Source: Anodontia alba (lineage: Eukaryota; Mollusca; Bivalvia; Lucinida; Lucinidae). From it: a stretch of 64,000 nt of DNA. Positions 20,044-30,724 of this stretch are shown here, piece by piece. Position 1 is the first letter of the stretch; each line of letters opens with the position of its first letter. The notes beneath the pieces are model-generated. The model ran no database searches. It saw only the letters and a list, made by a program, of their open reading frames with translations, and was not told the DNA's origin. The position numbers and the translations under genes were made by a program. The stretch lies in contig OZ024827.1 in NCBI GenBank assembly GCA_964016985.1, positions 61,706,681 to 61,770,680 on the forward strand. The letters run 5' to 3'.

Positions 20044-20666
20044 AAAATCGACCTTTTCTAAATAATGGATTTTTCTTAAAGAATAAGCGAAATTCTTAGA
20101 GAACAATGGGGTAGATTGTTTACTAATTAGAGAATTTCAGACCCACACCACCATAAGGACCCTCATAAACAAGGTATATAGATGTAATTAAAGTCTCCTT
20201 ACGTGTGTTGCGGTCGGTATGCGATTCTTATGCGTACTTACAGCACATATAAGTGCCACAAAAAATACGGTCATACATGTACATTGTTCAGAGAAATAGG
20301 AAAAAAATAATGTACACCCGGGTATCGCTCCTACATGTACACCTTGACCTTTGTAGTAATTAAGAGTAACAGTATTTTACAGTGATAGTTATTTGAATTG
20401 GGATCTGATTTATTATTTCTTTTGTCATATTGTATATTTTATCTGAGCTATGTTATTGCTATATTTTAATCCTATTGATGTCATCAATATACACACATAG
20501 TGTATGTATGAACTGGGATTAAACGTTCAAGATCATTGACAAATATACAAAAGCGTGTAATAAGTTCAGACTTTTGAGTGCGGTGACTTAAGTGTTGTAA
20601 GTGGCAAATACAACTATATATGGTTAAATAATTATGCAAAAATTAACAATATTGGTCTGGGTATTA
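20044..20666. other. No gene seen
   Basis: AT-rich unique sequence, no supported exon or element. Confidence 0.4.
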
Positions 20667-20876
20667 TTAACCCTTAAGCGCTAATCAAAACTTCGGCAGA
20701 CGACATTTTGATTTTTTTTTTTTGTTGTTGTTGTATATTTGTAGAGAAAATCAGACGACATTTTATGTAAATCGTTCACATGCAATGCCAATACTAATTT
20801 TTTTTCTCTCTGTAAAATAATAATTCTAGTAAAATAAATAGAATGTCGTCTGCTATGGTGTTGCTAAAGGTTCTTC
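20667..20876. mobile_element. TTAACCCTTAAGCGC frame with core-2 hairpin
   Basis: TTAA at 20667-20670. GCAGACGACATTTTG ... GAGAAAATCAGACGACATTT ... AATCGTTCACATGCAATGCC ... GAATGTCGTCTGCTATGG. The right end is worn. Confidence 0.55.
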
Positions 20877-21194
20877 ACCATAGTTACATTGTAGCAAAGT
20901 TTCTTCAATTTTTGTTTTTCTGTCATAAATGAAAAACTATACACAGCATGAGATATCATATGAAACAAAAGTATTTAATTGGAAAACAAATGTTTTCTAC
21001 TCTTCTTCTGGTCATTTATCCTTTTTTTTTTCTTCTTCTTGTTTTGAGACAGAATTATTAATTGCCTCCCTTCAACCACTACATGTGAAAAATAATGTCA
21101 TCGAAATGTGCTCGAAATGTATGCCTGAGTGATGGAACATGAAACATTTAATGAAAAGAACAATTTTATAGTGAAAATCAATGATTCCCAACAT
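20877..21194. other. No gene seen
   Basis: AT-rich unique sequence with T- and TTC-rich patches. Confidence 0.35.
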
Positions 21195-21384
21195 TTGTGA
21201 TTATAAAATGACTCTCTCCAAAATTGAAATTTTCAGAAAAGATAAGTCTTTACATTTCAGGTGAATCGTCTGCTTGCCAGACGATTCACGTGAAATGTCA
21301 AGACTTATTTTCTTTGAAAATAATAATAATACAAAAAATCCAAATTTCATCTTCTGCAGTTGTGATTGGCGCTTTAAGGCTTAA
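21195..21384. mobile_element. Core-2 element
   Basis: CATTTCAGGTGAATCGTCTG / CAGACGATTCACGTGAAATG form a near-perfect hairpin. The right end is TGATTGGCGCTTTAAGGC with TTAA at 21381-21384. The left end is lost. Confidence 0.6.
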
Positions 21385-22549
21385 CGGACTAATTACAAAA
21401 CTTAAACATGTTTTTCCAAGTTCCTCAATACATATGATGTCTGACACATGGAAGCATCAGAATATTTCTTCCTGGAGTGGACGATAGAAGTCCAATAGTT
21501 TAGGCACAATACATGTACACCTATGACTCGACGACTTCTTCAGGGATGCGCTACTACTGTATATGTGTTCTAAATTTTCGAGCACCGTAATTCGTTACTC
21601 ATAGTTCCATCTCCTGAAGAAAAGGGGGCTGAAGAAACATTTGCGAAAAAAAAAGTGAATAAAAAGCTTTAAACCATGTGTTTATATTCATATATAAACA
21701 AAATAATGTGTAAAACCATATTAAAGCTTCAAATAACACAGCAACAAGAATGTTTCCATTATGCCCTGTTTAGAGATACACCTGGAATTGAAACAGACAG
21801 AAAACCATCAACAATGTATAGAATTATGAACTATCACAACATGCACCCAATTCTTTAGCCCCCCCCCCCCCCCCGCGCCCCTTTTCTTCAGGGGATGGAT
21901 TTGGGTTTCATGAAAATTCTTCACATTTTCTGTAATCTTCTGTGTGTTGAAGTGTTCATCGTCTAAAGCTTTCTTCCGACGTTTTGACACTTGGATGAAG
22001 TAATTCTGTTCACTCGATCACAACTGACAAAGTCACAGTTTTAAAACAGTCAGAAAATGAGCTCTTTTTCACCTGTCGCATTAGACCGTTGAGTAGCTGT
22101 TTCGCCGTACTAATCAAGTATCGCGAAAAATGCACGATCATGTGCATTTTCCTTTGTTGTGTTGTTTCACAATGTGCAGCGTTTGTTGACAATTTGAGCT
22201 CCACTTCTGCAAAACCGGAAGCTCCTCTCATGGATTCCTTTTCTTGACCGCGGTTTCGCATGAGAGTGATTGGTAGGCGTGAAGACAGGTTGTTAATTAA
22301 AAAGTGACTGTCGTTATTTCCTTGTCTCTCTGCTATCATCCCAGTGTATGGGAAACAGAACAGACTAAATTCAAGTTAATTAAAGCATGATATGGGTGAG
22401 ACTGTTGTTGTTTAATTTGCTTTCAGTCAATCCTTTTTTTCACCACCAGTTATATAAGTGGAGAAAATAACGATACTAAAAAACATATGTTTATTTGGTT
22501 TTCCTGTTTGTTTTTACCTTGTGCTCTTGGTAACACTAATTAACAGTCT
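21385..22549. other. No recognised gene; 109-codon minus ORF
   Basis: Mostly unique sequence. A C-run lies at 21859-21874. At 22339-22010 on the minus strand is an open frame of 109 codons (starts MIAERQGNNDSHFLINNLSS) with normal amino-acid composition. It has no recognisable domain, signal peptide or splice context, so it is not called as a gene. Confidence 0.25.
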
Positions 22550-22832
22550 ATTGTACTCTTGCTGTCACTAAATATCGGTCTATTGTACTCTTGCTGTCGC
22601 TAAATACCGGTCTGTTGTTCTCTTTCTATCACAAAATACCGGCCTGTTGTATTGCTATCACAAATTACCTGTCTGTTATACTCTTGCTATCCCTAAATAC
22701 CGGTCTATTGTACTCTTGCTATCACCAAATACTGGTCTATTGTACTCTCGTTATCACTAAATACCGGTCTATTATACTCTTACTATCACTAAATACCGGT
22801 CTGTTGTACTTTTGCTGTCACTAAATACCGAT
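22550..22832. repeat. 32-bp minisatellite
   Basis: About eight and a half units of CTAAATACCGGTCTATTGTA / CTCTTGCTATCA, mutated here and there. Open frames through it are artefacts. Confidence 0.9.
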
Positions 22833-23112
22833 TTACTATATATGGAAAGACATTAATCCTCTTGGATACTTTTCTTAATAGTTACACGGCCAGTCTCAGG
22901 TCCCTGCCCTTTCAGAGCTACGAGGTTATTTTAGGGGAATGGATACGCTGTTAGGGGAGGCAACTCTATCAGAATCTTTTACCTCCCTCTCCTTTTACAA
23001 TTGACTCCTTTTCAGAAGGAGCTTGATGTGCAGGAAAACAAACAGGAATTTACCAAAGGTATTTGCCTTGTACAGTATGTCAGAAAAATGTACTACGTCT
23101 GTCTAGTCCCCT
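22833..23112. other. No gene seen
   Basis: Unique sequence with a weak GAGGCAACTCTATCAGAATC motif related to the AAAGGAAAGAATTTGC family. Confidence 0.35.
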
Positions 23113-23329
23113 TTAACCCTTGTCATGCTGAATACGTTAAGATGCCACACCCATTTAATCTAATTTTCAGCCAATCAAGTAACTTGATCCAGATTGTTGA
23201 TATAAATTCGCATACTTAATGGCAAACAGTGCATATCCAGATCAGATGGCTTCTTCAGAAGCCAACTGATCTGGATATACACTGTTTGCAAATATAGGAT
23301 ATATCCGGGTTCAGCAGGATAAGGGTTAA
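23113..23329. mobile_element. TTAACCCTTGTCATGCTGAA frame with core-1 hairpin
   Basis: TTAA at 23113-23116 and 23326-23329. Ends CCCTTGTCATGCTGAATA / GGTTCAGCAGGATAAGGG. Core 1 is at 23221-23289 with apex GGCTTCTTCAGAAGCC. Two further partial copies of this frame stand just upstream of ANKAR exon 2 (40212-40699). Confidence 0.7.
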
Positions 23330-23765
23330 TAAACTTAACAAGCTTGACATCCATAAAATGATTAAAATAACTTTGTGTGAAAGCACTAAGCAGGGGTTGT
23401 CAGTATAATCAATGACCATTTCCTCCCCGCCTCCCCCACCCGGCAAATGGAGTTGTAGCCTCTGCATCAAAGTTTCGCCGTCGGGGAAGTCGGATTTTTT
23501 ATTTATAGCCGATCGTATTCCCAACTAGCCAGGTTTGAAATGTGCATGCCGGCACAAATAGAAGTAAACCATTTTGTCTGGACATACATATTCATACTAA
23601 ATAATGAGTTTTAATGGCTAGGTTGCTCCGCTGTAACAGGATATTACTTCTACTCTCTGAATGATTATATTCTGACCCTTATAAGTAAATTTGTGAATAA
23701 TCGGTCCCTTCAAAGACAACGAAATAATATCTGGTACAAGATCAACAAACGTAACAAATAGTATA
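23330..23765. other. No gene seen
   Basis: Unique sequence, with no supported exon on either strand. Confidence 0.35.
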
Positions 23766-24027
23766 CATCACGAAAACATGCCTATAAAATTTTGACCTCC
23801 TAAAACTGGGTTTACAAGGGTATACATTATTTTTTTTTTATTTCTGCTCAAAACATAGATTATGGGCACTCGTTAGAACCGCCTCACTGAAGCGGTTCTA
23901 ACGAGTACCCACAATCTATGTTTTGAGCAGAAATATGAAAAAAAATATCTGATTTTTTTTATCTGAAATTTTTCGGTTTTTGGTGGTGAAATTTTCCATA
24001 TATTTGAATAGGCGTGTTTTCGAAATG
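23766..24027 (+). mobile_element. CATCACGAAAACATGCC MITE
   Basis: 262 bp. Ends CATCACGAAAACATGCCTAT / ATAGGCGTGTTTTCGAAATG. The left-arm inner hairpin is shortened. Core-4 hairpin with apex CCTCACTGAAG. Confidence 0.85.
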
Positions 24028-24294
24028 GAAGATGTCTTAGAAGAACCATAATCACAGAACATAGCCTACCAATGACACCGAGAGGAAGGAAAAACAAACG
24101 CGACGGAGAGCACGCACGCAAAAACCTGTCCAGCTCAATGTGAGCTGGTAAGATTTGTGTCCAAAATGAAGCCTGTCCGTCCGTCCGAACTGTAGCCAGT
24201 GCGTCCTCTATAACCAAATGATAAGGACCTTGTAGATCGTGCCGACCTGTAACATGGCTGTTTGCGTATTAAGTAAAGGTTGGATTGGTTGGTC

Positions 24295-24450
24295 TGCTAC
24301 ATCAGAAAATGGATCTTATAACGTGTGCTCAGTGCAGACTCGGATTAGCCTGTGCAGATGCGCAGGCTGATCAGTCTACACTGGGCGTTTTGTGGATAAC
24401 TCAAATGACGCAAGATTTCTTCCAGCACAGACTGATCTAGGTCCTTCGCT
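24295..24450. mobile_element. GCAGGCTGATC family element
   Basis: GATTAGCCTGTGCAGATGC / GCAGGCTGATCAGTCTACAC. The family has GCAGGCTGATCTGGGCC-type arms. Confidence 0.5.
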
Positions 24451-24533
24451 GGATGCATATGCCATCTTGTACATGTACTCATGTTGTGGCGCATTATGCT
24501 ATTTTTGGAAGGAATCAGCAGCAGTTAGGTAAG

Positions 24534-24855
24534 TACTGTCGACTCTCAATATCTCGAAGTCCAAAGGACTCTCTGAAGTACTTCCGAGATATCCGCACCT
24601 CGACATATCAGATTTGCAGAATTGAAGAAAAAAATAACTCGAACAGCCACATTTCACAAATGGTATGTAATTTGTATCCTAAAGTTTAAAGAGATATATT
24701 GAAAACAGTAAGGAAAAGAGGAGCAATGTCTCCTCTTTTCCAGAATATTTTGTTACCTGTTGTAAGATTTGCATGTTTAAACGGGGACCAGATTTTCACT
24801 TCGAGACAGCGGTTATTCGAGATAAGCGGTCGAGAAAACGAAAGTCGACTGTACA
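24534..24855 (-). mobile_element. TCGACTGTA-ended MITE (reverse)
   Basis: Ends TACTGTCGACTCTCAATATC / GAAAGTCGACTGTACAT. The central hairpin GGAAAAGAGGAGCAATGTCT has its partner CTCCTCTTTTCC. It is the same family as 3928-4252. Confidence 0.65.
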
Positions 24856-24879
24856 TATACGAGTTAAACGTGTCTTCGG

Positions 24880-25045
24880 GCATATGCGGACAGCGAAGGC
24901 CCAGATCAGCCTGCGCTTCCGCGCAGTCTGATCAAGACCATCACTATCCGCTTCTAGAATTTTTGGGTACTGTAGAACATAACGAAATATAGCAAAGTTC
25001 CTGATCAGACTATATATCTCTGCTGGCTGATCTAAATCTGTTTGC
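24880..25045. mobile_element. GCAGGCTGATC family element
   Basis: GCGGACAGCGAAGGCCCAG ATCAGCCTGCGC / GCGCAGTCTGATCAAGACC ATCACTATCCGC. Confidence 0.55.
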
Positions 25046-25117
25046 ATTTATCCCGAATTAAGACACCCTTTCCCATGTCGCGGCACAAATGACATTGTGT
25101 TCACGAGCGATAAACGT

Positions 25118-25424
25118 CATTAAGAAACATGCCTATTCAAATATACTGAAAATTTTACAACCAAAAAAATTTAAGATAAAAATTCTGATATTTTCATATT
25201 TCTGCTCAAAACATAGATTGTGGGTACTCATTAGAACCGCCTCAAAGAGGCGGTTCTAAGGAGTACCACAAAGAACCGCCTCAACGAAGCGGCTCTAACG
25301 AGTACCTATAATCTATGTGTGAGCAGAAATAAGAAAAATAATGAATACCCCTGTAAACCCCAGTTTTACTATATAAAAGTGAGGTTTAAGGGGGTCAAAA
25401 TTATACATGTATGTTTTCGTGATG
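25118..25424 (-). mobile_element. CATCACGAAAACATGCC MITE (reverse) with extra hairpin arm
   Basis: Ends CATTAAGAAACATGCCTAT / ATGTATGTTTTCGTGATG. The core-4 region has an additional GAACCGCCTCAACGAAGCGG block after the normal hairpin (about 25262-25300). The centre therefore contains one and a half palindromes, making this copy longer (307 bp) than its relatives. Confidence 0.8.
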
Positions 25425-25796
25425 GTACATATTTACGTATTCATAGTTTTATCATAGTTTTGTATAATTTTGTTCTGTCCAGTTTTCATATCATTTTAAC
25501 ACACTGAGATTTCATTTATAGGTAAATAAAAGTTAAAGTATGCTTACTTTAAGATTATAACACATACTTGAAAAGATACTCCATGTGCTATAGATAAAAG
25601 GAATATCAAAATTAATGTTTTATTTCCACTTGAAAACATATGATGTGACCCTTAAGAATCGTCTTTCGAGGAGAGTCTATTTATTTCTCACCTTATATCT
25701 CTTCAAGGAGAAATAGGAAACAAACTAAAACTATAGGTCGAAAAAGTCCGTCTTGTCCTGCAGTTTTGTTTGTCGGCAGACAAATTAGTGGTTAAA
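25425..25796. other. No gene seen; worn core-4 traces
   Basis: About 25612-25715 retains CTTGAAAACATATG and AGGAGAAATAGG of the core-4 frame; the rest is unique. Confidence 0.3.
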
Positions 25797-26191
25797 ATGC
25801 CATTATTGCATAAAAAGCACTGTGCACGTTATTAACAGCCGTGCATTAACCGGCGAAAAGCCGTGTATTAATAGGGCAATTTACGCGCTGTTAATGCACG
25901 GCTTTGCAACTTTCAGTATGATCGTACAGTGGCCACAGATTTACTGCGGTTACGAGATGTGTACTGCCCTAGAACGAGCATAGTCCGTGGAAATTGCGTT
26001 CGCGAGACATCAGTGAAAAGGCAAAACAAAATAGTGCAAGAAATAACGCGAACTGTAGCAAATAATTTCAGTTTTTATGCAATAATAGCGATCTAAAATG
26101 GTTTTCAATGGATTCGATTCCGGCCTCGGTTTTCAACACCTCCCTCAGGACCTGGCGAATGTTAATGCATGAAAAACCATGTTTGATCCCT
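25797..26191 (+). repeat. ~395-bp two-part repeat, copy 1
   Basis: Part 1 (25799-26090) has inverted ends ATTATTGCATAAAAA / TTTTTATGCAATAAT and the hairpin ATTAACAGCCGTGCATTAAC / GCTGTTAATGCACGGC. Part 2 (26090-26191) carries AACACCTCCC and CGAATGTTAATGCATG. Both parts recur in the same order at 38818-39225, so they move as one unit. Confidence 0.7.
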
Positions 26192-26261
26192 ATATTGTAC
26201 TTCTTTTAAATCCCATAAATAATGTCCAATAACCTACAATGCAAATTCTCTGTATGTGGTA

Positions 26262-26458
26262 ACCGTTACTACTCTCTGGGCTAATTCAGCAGACGACAAA
26301 TTGATGATATTTTTCTTATTTTTTCCCCAGAAAACAGGATTCGACATTTCATGCAAATTGTCTCATTATAATTTGCAAGAAATTTCAAAACCTCTCTGGA
26401 AAAAAGAAAACTTTTTCAATATATCGTCTGCTGAAAATTTTATGCAGCATCCTTAGCG
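26262..26458. mobile_element. Core-3 element
   Basis: CTAATTCAGCAGACGACAAA ... CAGGATTCGACATTTCATGC ... TAATTTGCAAGAAATTTCAA ... TCGTCTGCTGAAAATTTTAT. The two arms have diverged at the centre. Confidence 0.6.
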
Positions 26459-27364
26459 ATAATTATTTTTACCAAAATGCAGGGAAGGGAAGTAATGTAC
26501 TTGCAAACGGAAACGAAGACATGTTTCCCTCTGAAAAATTCGTTCTACCATTCCTGCATTGAGAAAGTGCATTCCTCTCATGGGGGTGGGAGTGGAGGTG
26601 GGAGTAACTTCCTGTATATGGCATAGTACGGATGTGCGTGCCGGCTGGGCCCCTTTTTCAGTGCTGCCAGATAAAAAAGTATATGACTGACCCGATTTTT
26701 CTTGATTGGCATATGAAAGGCCCAACTTTTCAAAGAAACGACCCGTCCAAGTGAGAAGGATAGATGCATCCACTAGGAATAACTGGGTTAGACAGCTGAG
26801 TTAGTGTAAACGCGCGCCAGTGTACAAGATGATAGATAAATGGCGTTTGATTTGTAAAATACAGTTGTATTTTTTTTTATTTGTAAATATGTATGCAAAC
26901 AGCGAAGAGTAGATTCTATATGAATAGGTATTAAAAATCAAAGGGCAGTATATGAATAGGTCAATATTTCAGAGACGATCAAGTGTATGAATGGGTCTGT
27001 ATGTTTAAAGGCCAGGTATATGAATGGGTTAGGTTTCGAAATACCGGCTCGCACCCCCTGACTTACCCGCCCCCCACACACATCCCTCTGAGGCGTTCCT
27101 CTGTTCGTCGATATATTCTACAGTAGCCTATCATTCTGTGAGCGCGAAGGTCAGACTGAATTGGACCTTCTTGCTCGCATATAAGATACGGGACCCTTTG
27201 TTCACGTTGTGTCAGATTTGCTGGCCGGAGTTTTAGGGTTTACAGGCCGTAGAAATAAGATTTCTAGTAAGTGTTTTAAACTTTAGACTATTAAAGCATA
27301 TTTATGTGATAAACACACACATATATACACACACACACGCACACATACACACACGCGGGCTTCT
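26459..27364. other. Upstream region of first ANKAR coding exon, no exon seen
   Basis: About 26925-27030 holds an irregular ATGAATAGGT/ATGAATGGGT tandem. 27118-27235 is a worn GCGAAGG-family segment. A CA/TA-rich patch lies at 27310-27355. No coding exon is supported. Confidence 0.4.
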
Positions 27365-27430
27365 GAAAAGGTGTCTGCTCTAAAAGGAAAGAATTTGGCC
27401 CCCTTCTAGAGTAGGTCCTTTTTGGGAAGG
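27365..27430. mobile_element. Half AAAGGAAAGAATTTG element
   Basis: GTGTCTGCTCTAAAAGGAAA GAATTTGG ... TCTAGAGTAGGTCC: one arm with a truncated partner. Confidence 0.45.
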
Positions 27431-27523
27431 TGGGTAAACGTTTCGACAAAGCTGTCTCCCTCAAAAGTGAATCTATTTCCCTTAAATGGTTCATTTCTCT
27501 TACGTTATATTATATTTTTTCAG

Positions 27524-27581
27524 GAAATGCTGGGGCTACATTTATACCATTTAAGGTAGCAACAACAAGACCGAGCCCAAT
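27524..27581 (+). other. 5' UTR portion of the first coding exon, with a short uORF
   Basis: The best acceptor is TATATTTTTTCAG (AG at 27522-27523). The leader holds an out-of-frame ATG at 27527 that opens a 10-codon uORF closing at TAG 27557-27559. It also holds a TAA at 27552-27554 in frame with the main ATG. A weaker acceptor (TAAGGTAG, AG at 27558-27559) would remove both and leave the frame open upstream, so an upstream coding exon is not fully excluded. Confidence 0.5.
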
Positions 27582-29169
27582 ATGGAGCCGTCGGACGATT
27601 TTGATGAACACGGATGGGCCCACATCCACAATGCAGCCAACAAAGGATACCCACGTTCAATAGAGAAATTTGTCACTGCGGATCCTAGGCAGTTAGAACT
27701 AGAAACAATAGATGAACTTCGTTCAACACCTTTCTTAATAGCAGTCACGGGAAGGACTCTTGAATCCATTAAGTGCCTTCTAAATCTTGGAGCCAAAATC
27801 AATGCTATAAATTCACAAAATCACGGAGCTGTTGAAATTTGTGCTTTGAAACAATATGTTGATCTTTTAGAGTTCTTTATTCAATTAAATGATGATAATT
27901 TACCAGTCTGGAAAAATCTACTTCGGTTTTTATCATCAGAATCTGAATTTGAGGCTGAACCAGCGGGTTGTTGTCTGCGCACACTCACACAAAGAGGTGC
28001 CGAAAATGAAATCAACCCTAACTGGGAGCAAGTGTTTAAAAATAACGGTATTCCAACCATTATAAAAGTAGCGAAAAGTTCTGTGGGTGATGAAGCGAAA
28101 GTGCCCGCTCTACAAACGTTACTGAATATTATAGAAAAGCCTGAGGTTAAAGAACAGATTTTCAGCACAGGAGGTATACCCGCATTTATCCGGCTACTGA
28201 AGTCACAAAATAATTTAACAATCCAGCTTTCTGCTCAGATCATAAAGGAATTAGTGGTAATCAGAGAGTATGCTGACAATGCAGTTCAAAATAGTGCCAT
28301 TCCAAGTTTGCTTAAAGTACTGCAGTCAGTGAAAGATGCGGAAGTGCTGGTTGAAGCCGTAGATGCTCTTGGAAACATTGCTGCAACTTCTTCGACCCAT
28401 CAATCAACCATAGGAAACACGCCAGGATCACTACAAACTATAACAAATATTTACAGTAACCAGAAAGACAAGGATCTGTTATTTTCCTTGAACACAGCGG
28501 TCGGAAAAATTGCTTCCAAGAATGCGAACAATCAAAATAACTTTGTTGAATTAGGTGTTACACCATTTGTAGTGGTTTTATGCCGAACAAAAAACCGCGA
28601 TCTGCAAATCAGTTCTGTGGAAGCCATTCACAGAATTGCAGAAGATAATCCAAAGACTCAAAAAGCACTTTTAGAAGAGCGGGCACATGACCACCTAATG
28701 CAGCTGCTGAAGAAGACGCGAGGAGAAATGTTGCTGGAAAAAACGGCGATGGCTTTATGGTCTCTTGCAGGAGATAGCATGGATGAACAGAGAAAAATGG
28801 CGGAACACATAGAAGTTGCCCAGTTAATTGAATTTCTAAACAGCTCCTCAGAAGATTTACATTACATCGGTTCTGAAGGATTAGGTGTTCTTGCGCAGGG
28901 GCCTCTGAACTATCAAACGGAGATTGCGAATGCCAATGGAATTCATCCACTAGTACGTTTCTTCCGCTCTGATAAAGAATATATAGTTTTAAGCATAATT
29001 AGAACATTACGGCACCTTTGTGTAGGGGTTGGATATGTCCCACACAGGAAAAATCAGACGACTATAGCTCAAGCGAGGGGTGTTAGATTTTTGGTTGGTC
29101 TTATGGTGCATTCTAAGGATGAGATGATTCAAGTGGAATCTGCTCTTACTCTTGGCTATGTATCTCTTG
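27582..29169 (+). CDS. ANKAR-like protein, coding exon 1 (ankyrin plus armadillo repeats)
   Basis: Encodes 529 codons plus the first base of a split Gly codon. Residues ~10-103 form about three ankyrin-type repeats (HGWAHIHNAANKGYPRSIEKF; STPFLIAVTGRTLESIKCLL; NHGAVEICALKQYVDLLEFF). Residues ~150-529 form a run of armadillo repeats, recognisable as recurring G(I/V)P-hydrophobic-LL starts and AL..L.N(I/L)A-type helices, e.g. NGIPTIIKVAK, GGIPAFIRLLKSQN, AVDALGNIAATS, SALTLGYVSLG. The ankyrin-then-ARM order and the VSLG/LGYLSYN signatures match the ankyrin-and-armadillo repeat family (ANKAR), whose function is poorly known; ARM solenoids generally bind proteins. The ATG has A at -3 and G at +4. 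Vertebrate ANKAR, as I recall, is roughly twice as long with an N-terminal region before the ankyrin repeats, which is not seen here. The donor is TCTTG|GTAAGT at 29169/29170, phase 1. Confidence 0.85.
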
Positions 29170-29315
29170 GTAAGTGTCAGGTGTGTTAGGCCAACAAAAA
29201 AATATGTGTGTTTAGGGTAACTCTGCCCTACCAATATTTCCTGGTGAAACCTAGCAATTTTTCCCTGTTTTACATGGTTAAATATTTATGCTAAATAGTC
29301 GGACTAGTAGGTCTG

Positions 29316-29384
29316 TGCAAACAGTGTATACCCAGATCAAACTGCTCCTATAGGAGCAGTTTGATCAGGGTCTACACTGTTTGC
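29316..29384. mobile_element. Core-1 hairpin
   Basis: CAAACAGTGTATACCCAGAT ... CTGCTCCTATAGGAGCAG ... GGGTCTACACTGTTTG. The apex matches that at 1392, 50842 and 55078. Outer ends are weak (ATTTATGCTAAATAGTCGGA at the left). Confidence 0.7.
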
Positions 29385-29589
29385 TATTCTATCAGTAGTT
29401 TAAGTACCATCTAAGGATAGCCAAACAAACCTTGTAAATTTTTTTGTGAAGTAGGTGCGAAGTCCAAATATATTTGATTATTTTATAATTCTACATTAAA
29501 AATGTAAAACAAGTATCCCTCTCTACCCTATCAGTTTTTTTTTCTTACATGCTTTCCTAAACATACATTTTTTTTTATTTGGCCTTAGT

Positions 29590-30074
29590 AGGATGATACC
29601 ATATTTACCCGAAATATTCGGATTCCTTAAGGGGCCTGGATACAATTGAAAGGTTTTCTGCCATTTTGTACAAAGGAGACGACTTTTCCAAATCCCTTCT
29701 GAAAAGGGGACTACTGTAAAAGGAAATACTCTCAGTGGGAGCAAAGGGAGGTAAAATCGATTTTGACAAAGTTGCCTCCCATGAAATATATTTACCCAGT
29801 CAGCATTCTACGTAAATCTATATCGGGCCGTCATCGGCCCGTCAGCTACCATGACGGGCCGATGACGGCCCGATATAGATTTACGTAGAATGCTAGCTGG
29901 GTACTTACCACAGTGTCCATATTATCTGTTGATGTATCAACCTGAACTGCTAGATGAGTACCAAACAGTGTAAACCCTGATCAGACGCCACAGAATGTGG
30001 TGTCTGATCTGGTTCTATATACTTTGCTTAGGCTTGTCCGTCCGTCCGAATACTTAGGGTAATTTCGGTAACTG
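29590..30074. mobile_element. CCCTAAGTATTCGG frame interrupted by two other elements
   Basis: Left end ACCATATTTACCCGAAATAT, right end GTCCGAATACTTAGGGTAAT, and core 1 at 29962-30029. Between the left end and the core lie an AAAGGAAATACTC hairpin element (about 29690-29770) and the 107-bp hairpin (29795-29901). This explains why the frame is 485 bp instead of ~215. Confidence 0.6.
29795..29901. mobile_element. 107-bp GGGCCG hairpin element, copy 2
   Basis: CCCAGTCAGCATTCTACGTA ... GGGCCGTCATCGGCCCGTCA ... TACGTAGAATGCTAGCTGGG, near-perfect palindrome, flanked by TA on both sides. Confidence 0.9.
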
Positions 30075-30182
30075 TGGTATGTGTTTGTGATGTTTTGTTA
30101 TTGTTTTGTACTAAAACATATTTTATGGGTCTTGCACTCCGTTTCAGAGTGGAGAACAGCCTTACTAATCACAGCGGGTATT

Positions 30183-30551
30183 CAGTAAAACCTTAATAAC
30201 TCGAACACCGATGACACGTATACCGTGGCTAGTTCGAACTCGTTTTTTGAGTCCCTTGGAAATTCTTCCGACAGCTCAAATATTTAGGGATATTTTAGAA
30301 TTTTTTTTTTTCAGATCTTATAACGAAAATGTATGTTGCCAGTACTCATTAGAATCACCTCATCGGGACAATTCTAATGATTACACTCAATATATCATTA
30401 TTTTGTAGAAGATCGAAAAGACATCCATATATTATTTCTGTTTGTCTCCAAACCTGGCGCTATGATTAACCCTCAGTGGCTCGAACTACCCATAAATAGA
30501 ATAAATTTCCATAGGTCCCAAAGATGTTCGAGCCATTGAGGTTCGACTGTA
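30183..30551. mobile_element. TACAGTCGAACCTCAATGGC MITE, copy 2
   Basis: CAGTAAAACCTTAATAACTC ... worn core-4 hairpin (30335-30385) ... GAGCCATTGAGGTTCGACTG. It is a diverged relative of 10572-10934. Confidence 0.65.
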
Positions 30552-30603
30552 ATTGTTTTGGTGCATTCATTATCACTCTTGATAAAAAATGTACGTGTAT
30601 CAT

Positions 30604-30724
30604 GTCAATACGTCTTTTATTTCTCTATGAAAACATATGTTGTGGGTACTCATTAAAAGCGCCTCGATGAAGTGCTTTTAATGAGTACCATCAACATAAG
30701 TTTTTATGGAGAAATAAGCAAAAT
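30604..30724. mobile_element. Core-4 MITE-like palindrome
   Basis: TTTATTTCTCTATGAAAACA / GTTTTTATGGAGAAATAAGC arms around GTACTCATTAAAAGCGCC / GTGCTTTTAATGAGTACC. Confidence 0.65.

Noticed and set aside
28609..28950. Minus-strand ORF opposite ANKAR exon 1
   Set aside because: Antisense shadow of a well-supported coding exon.
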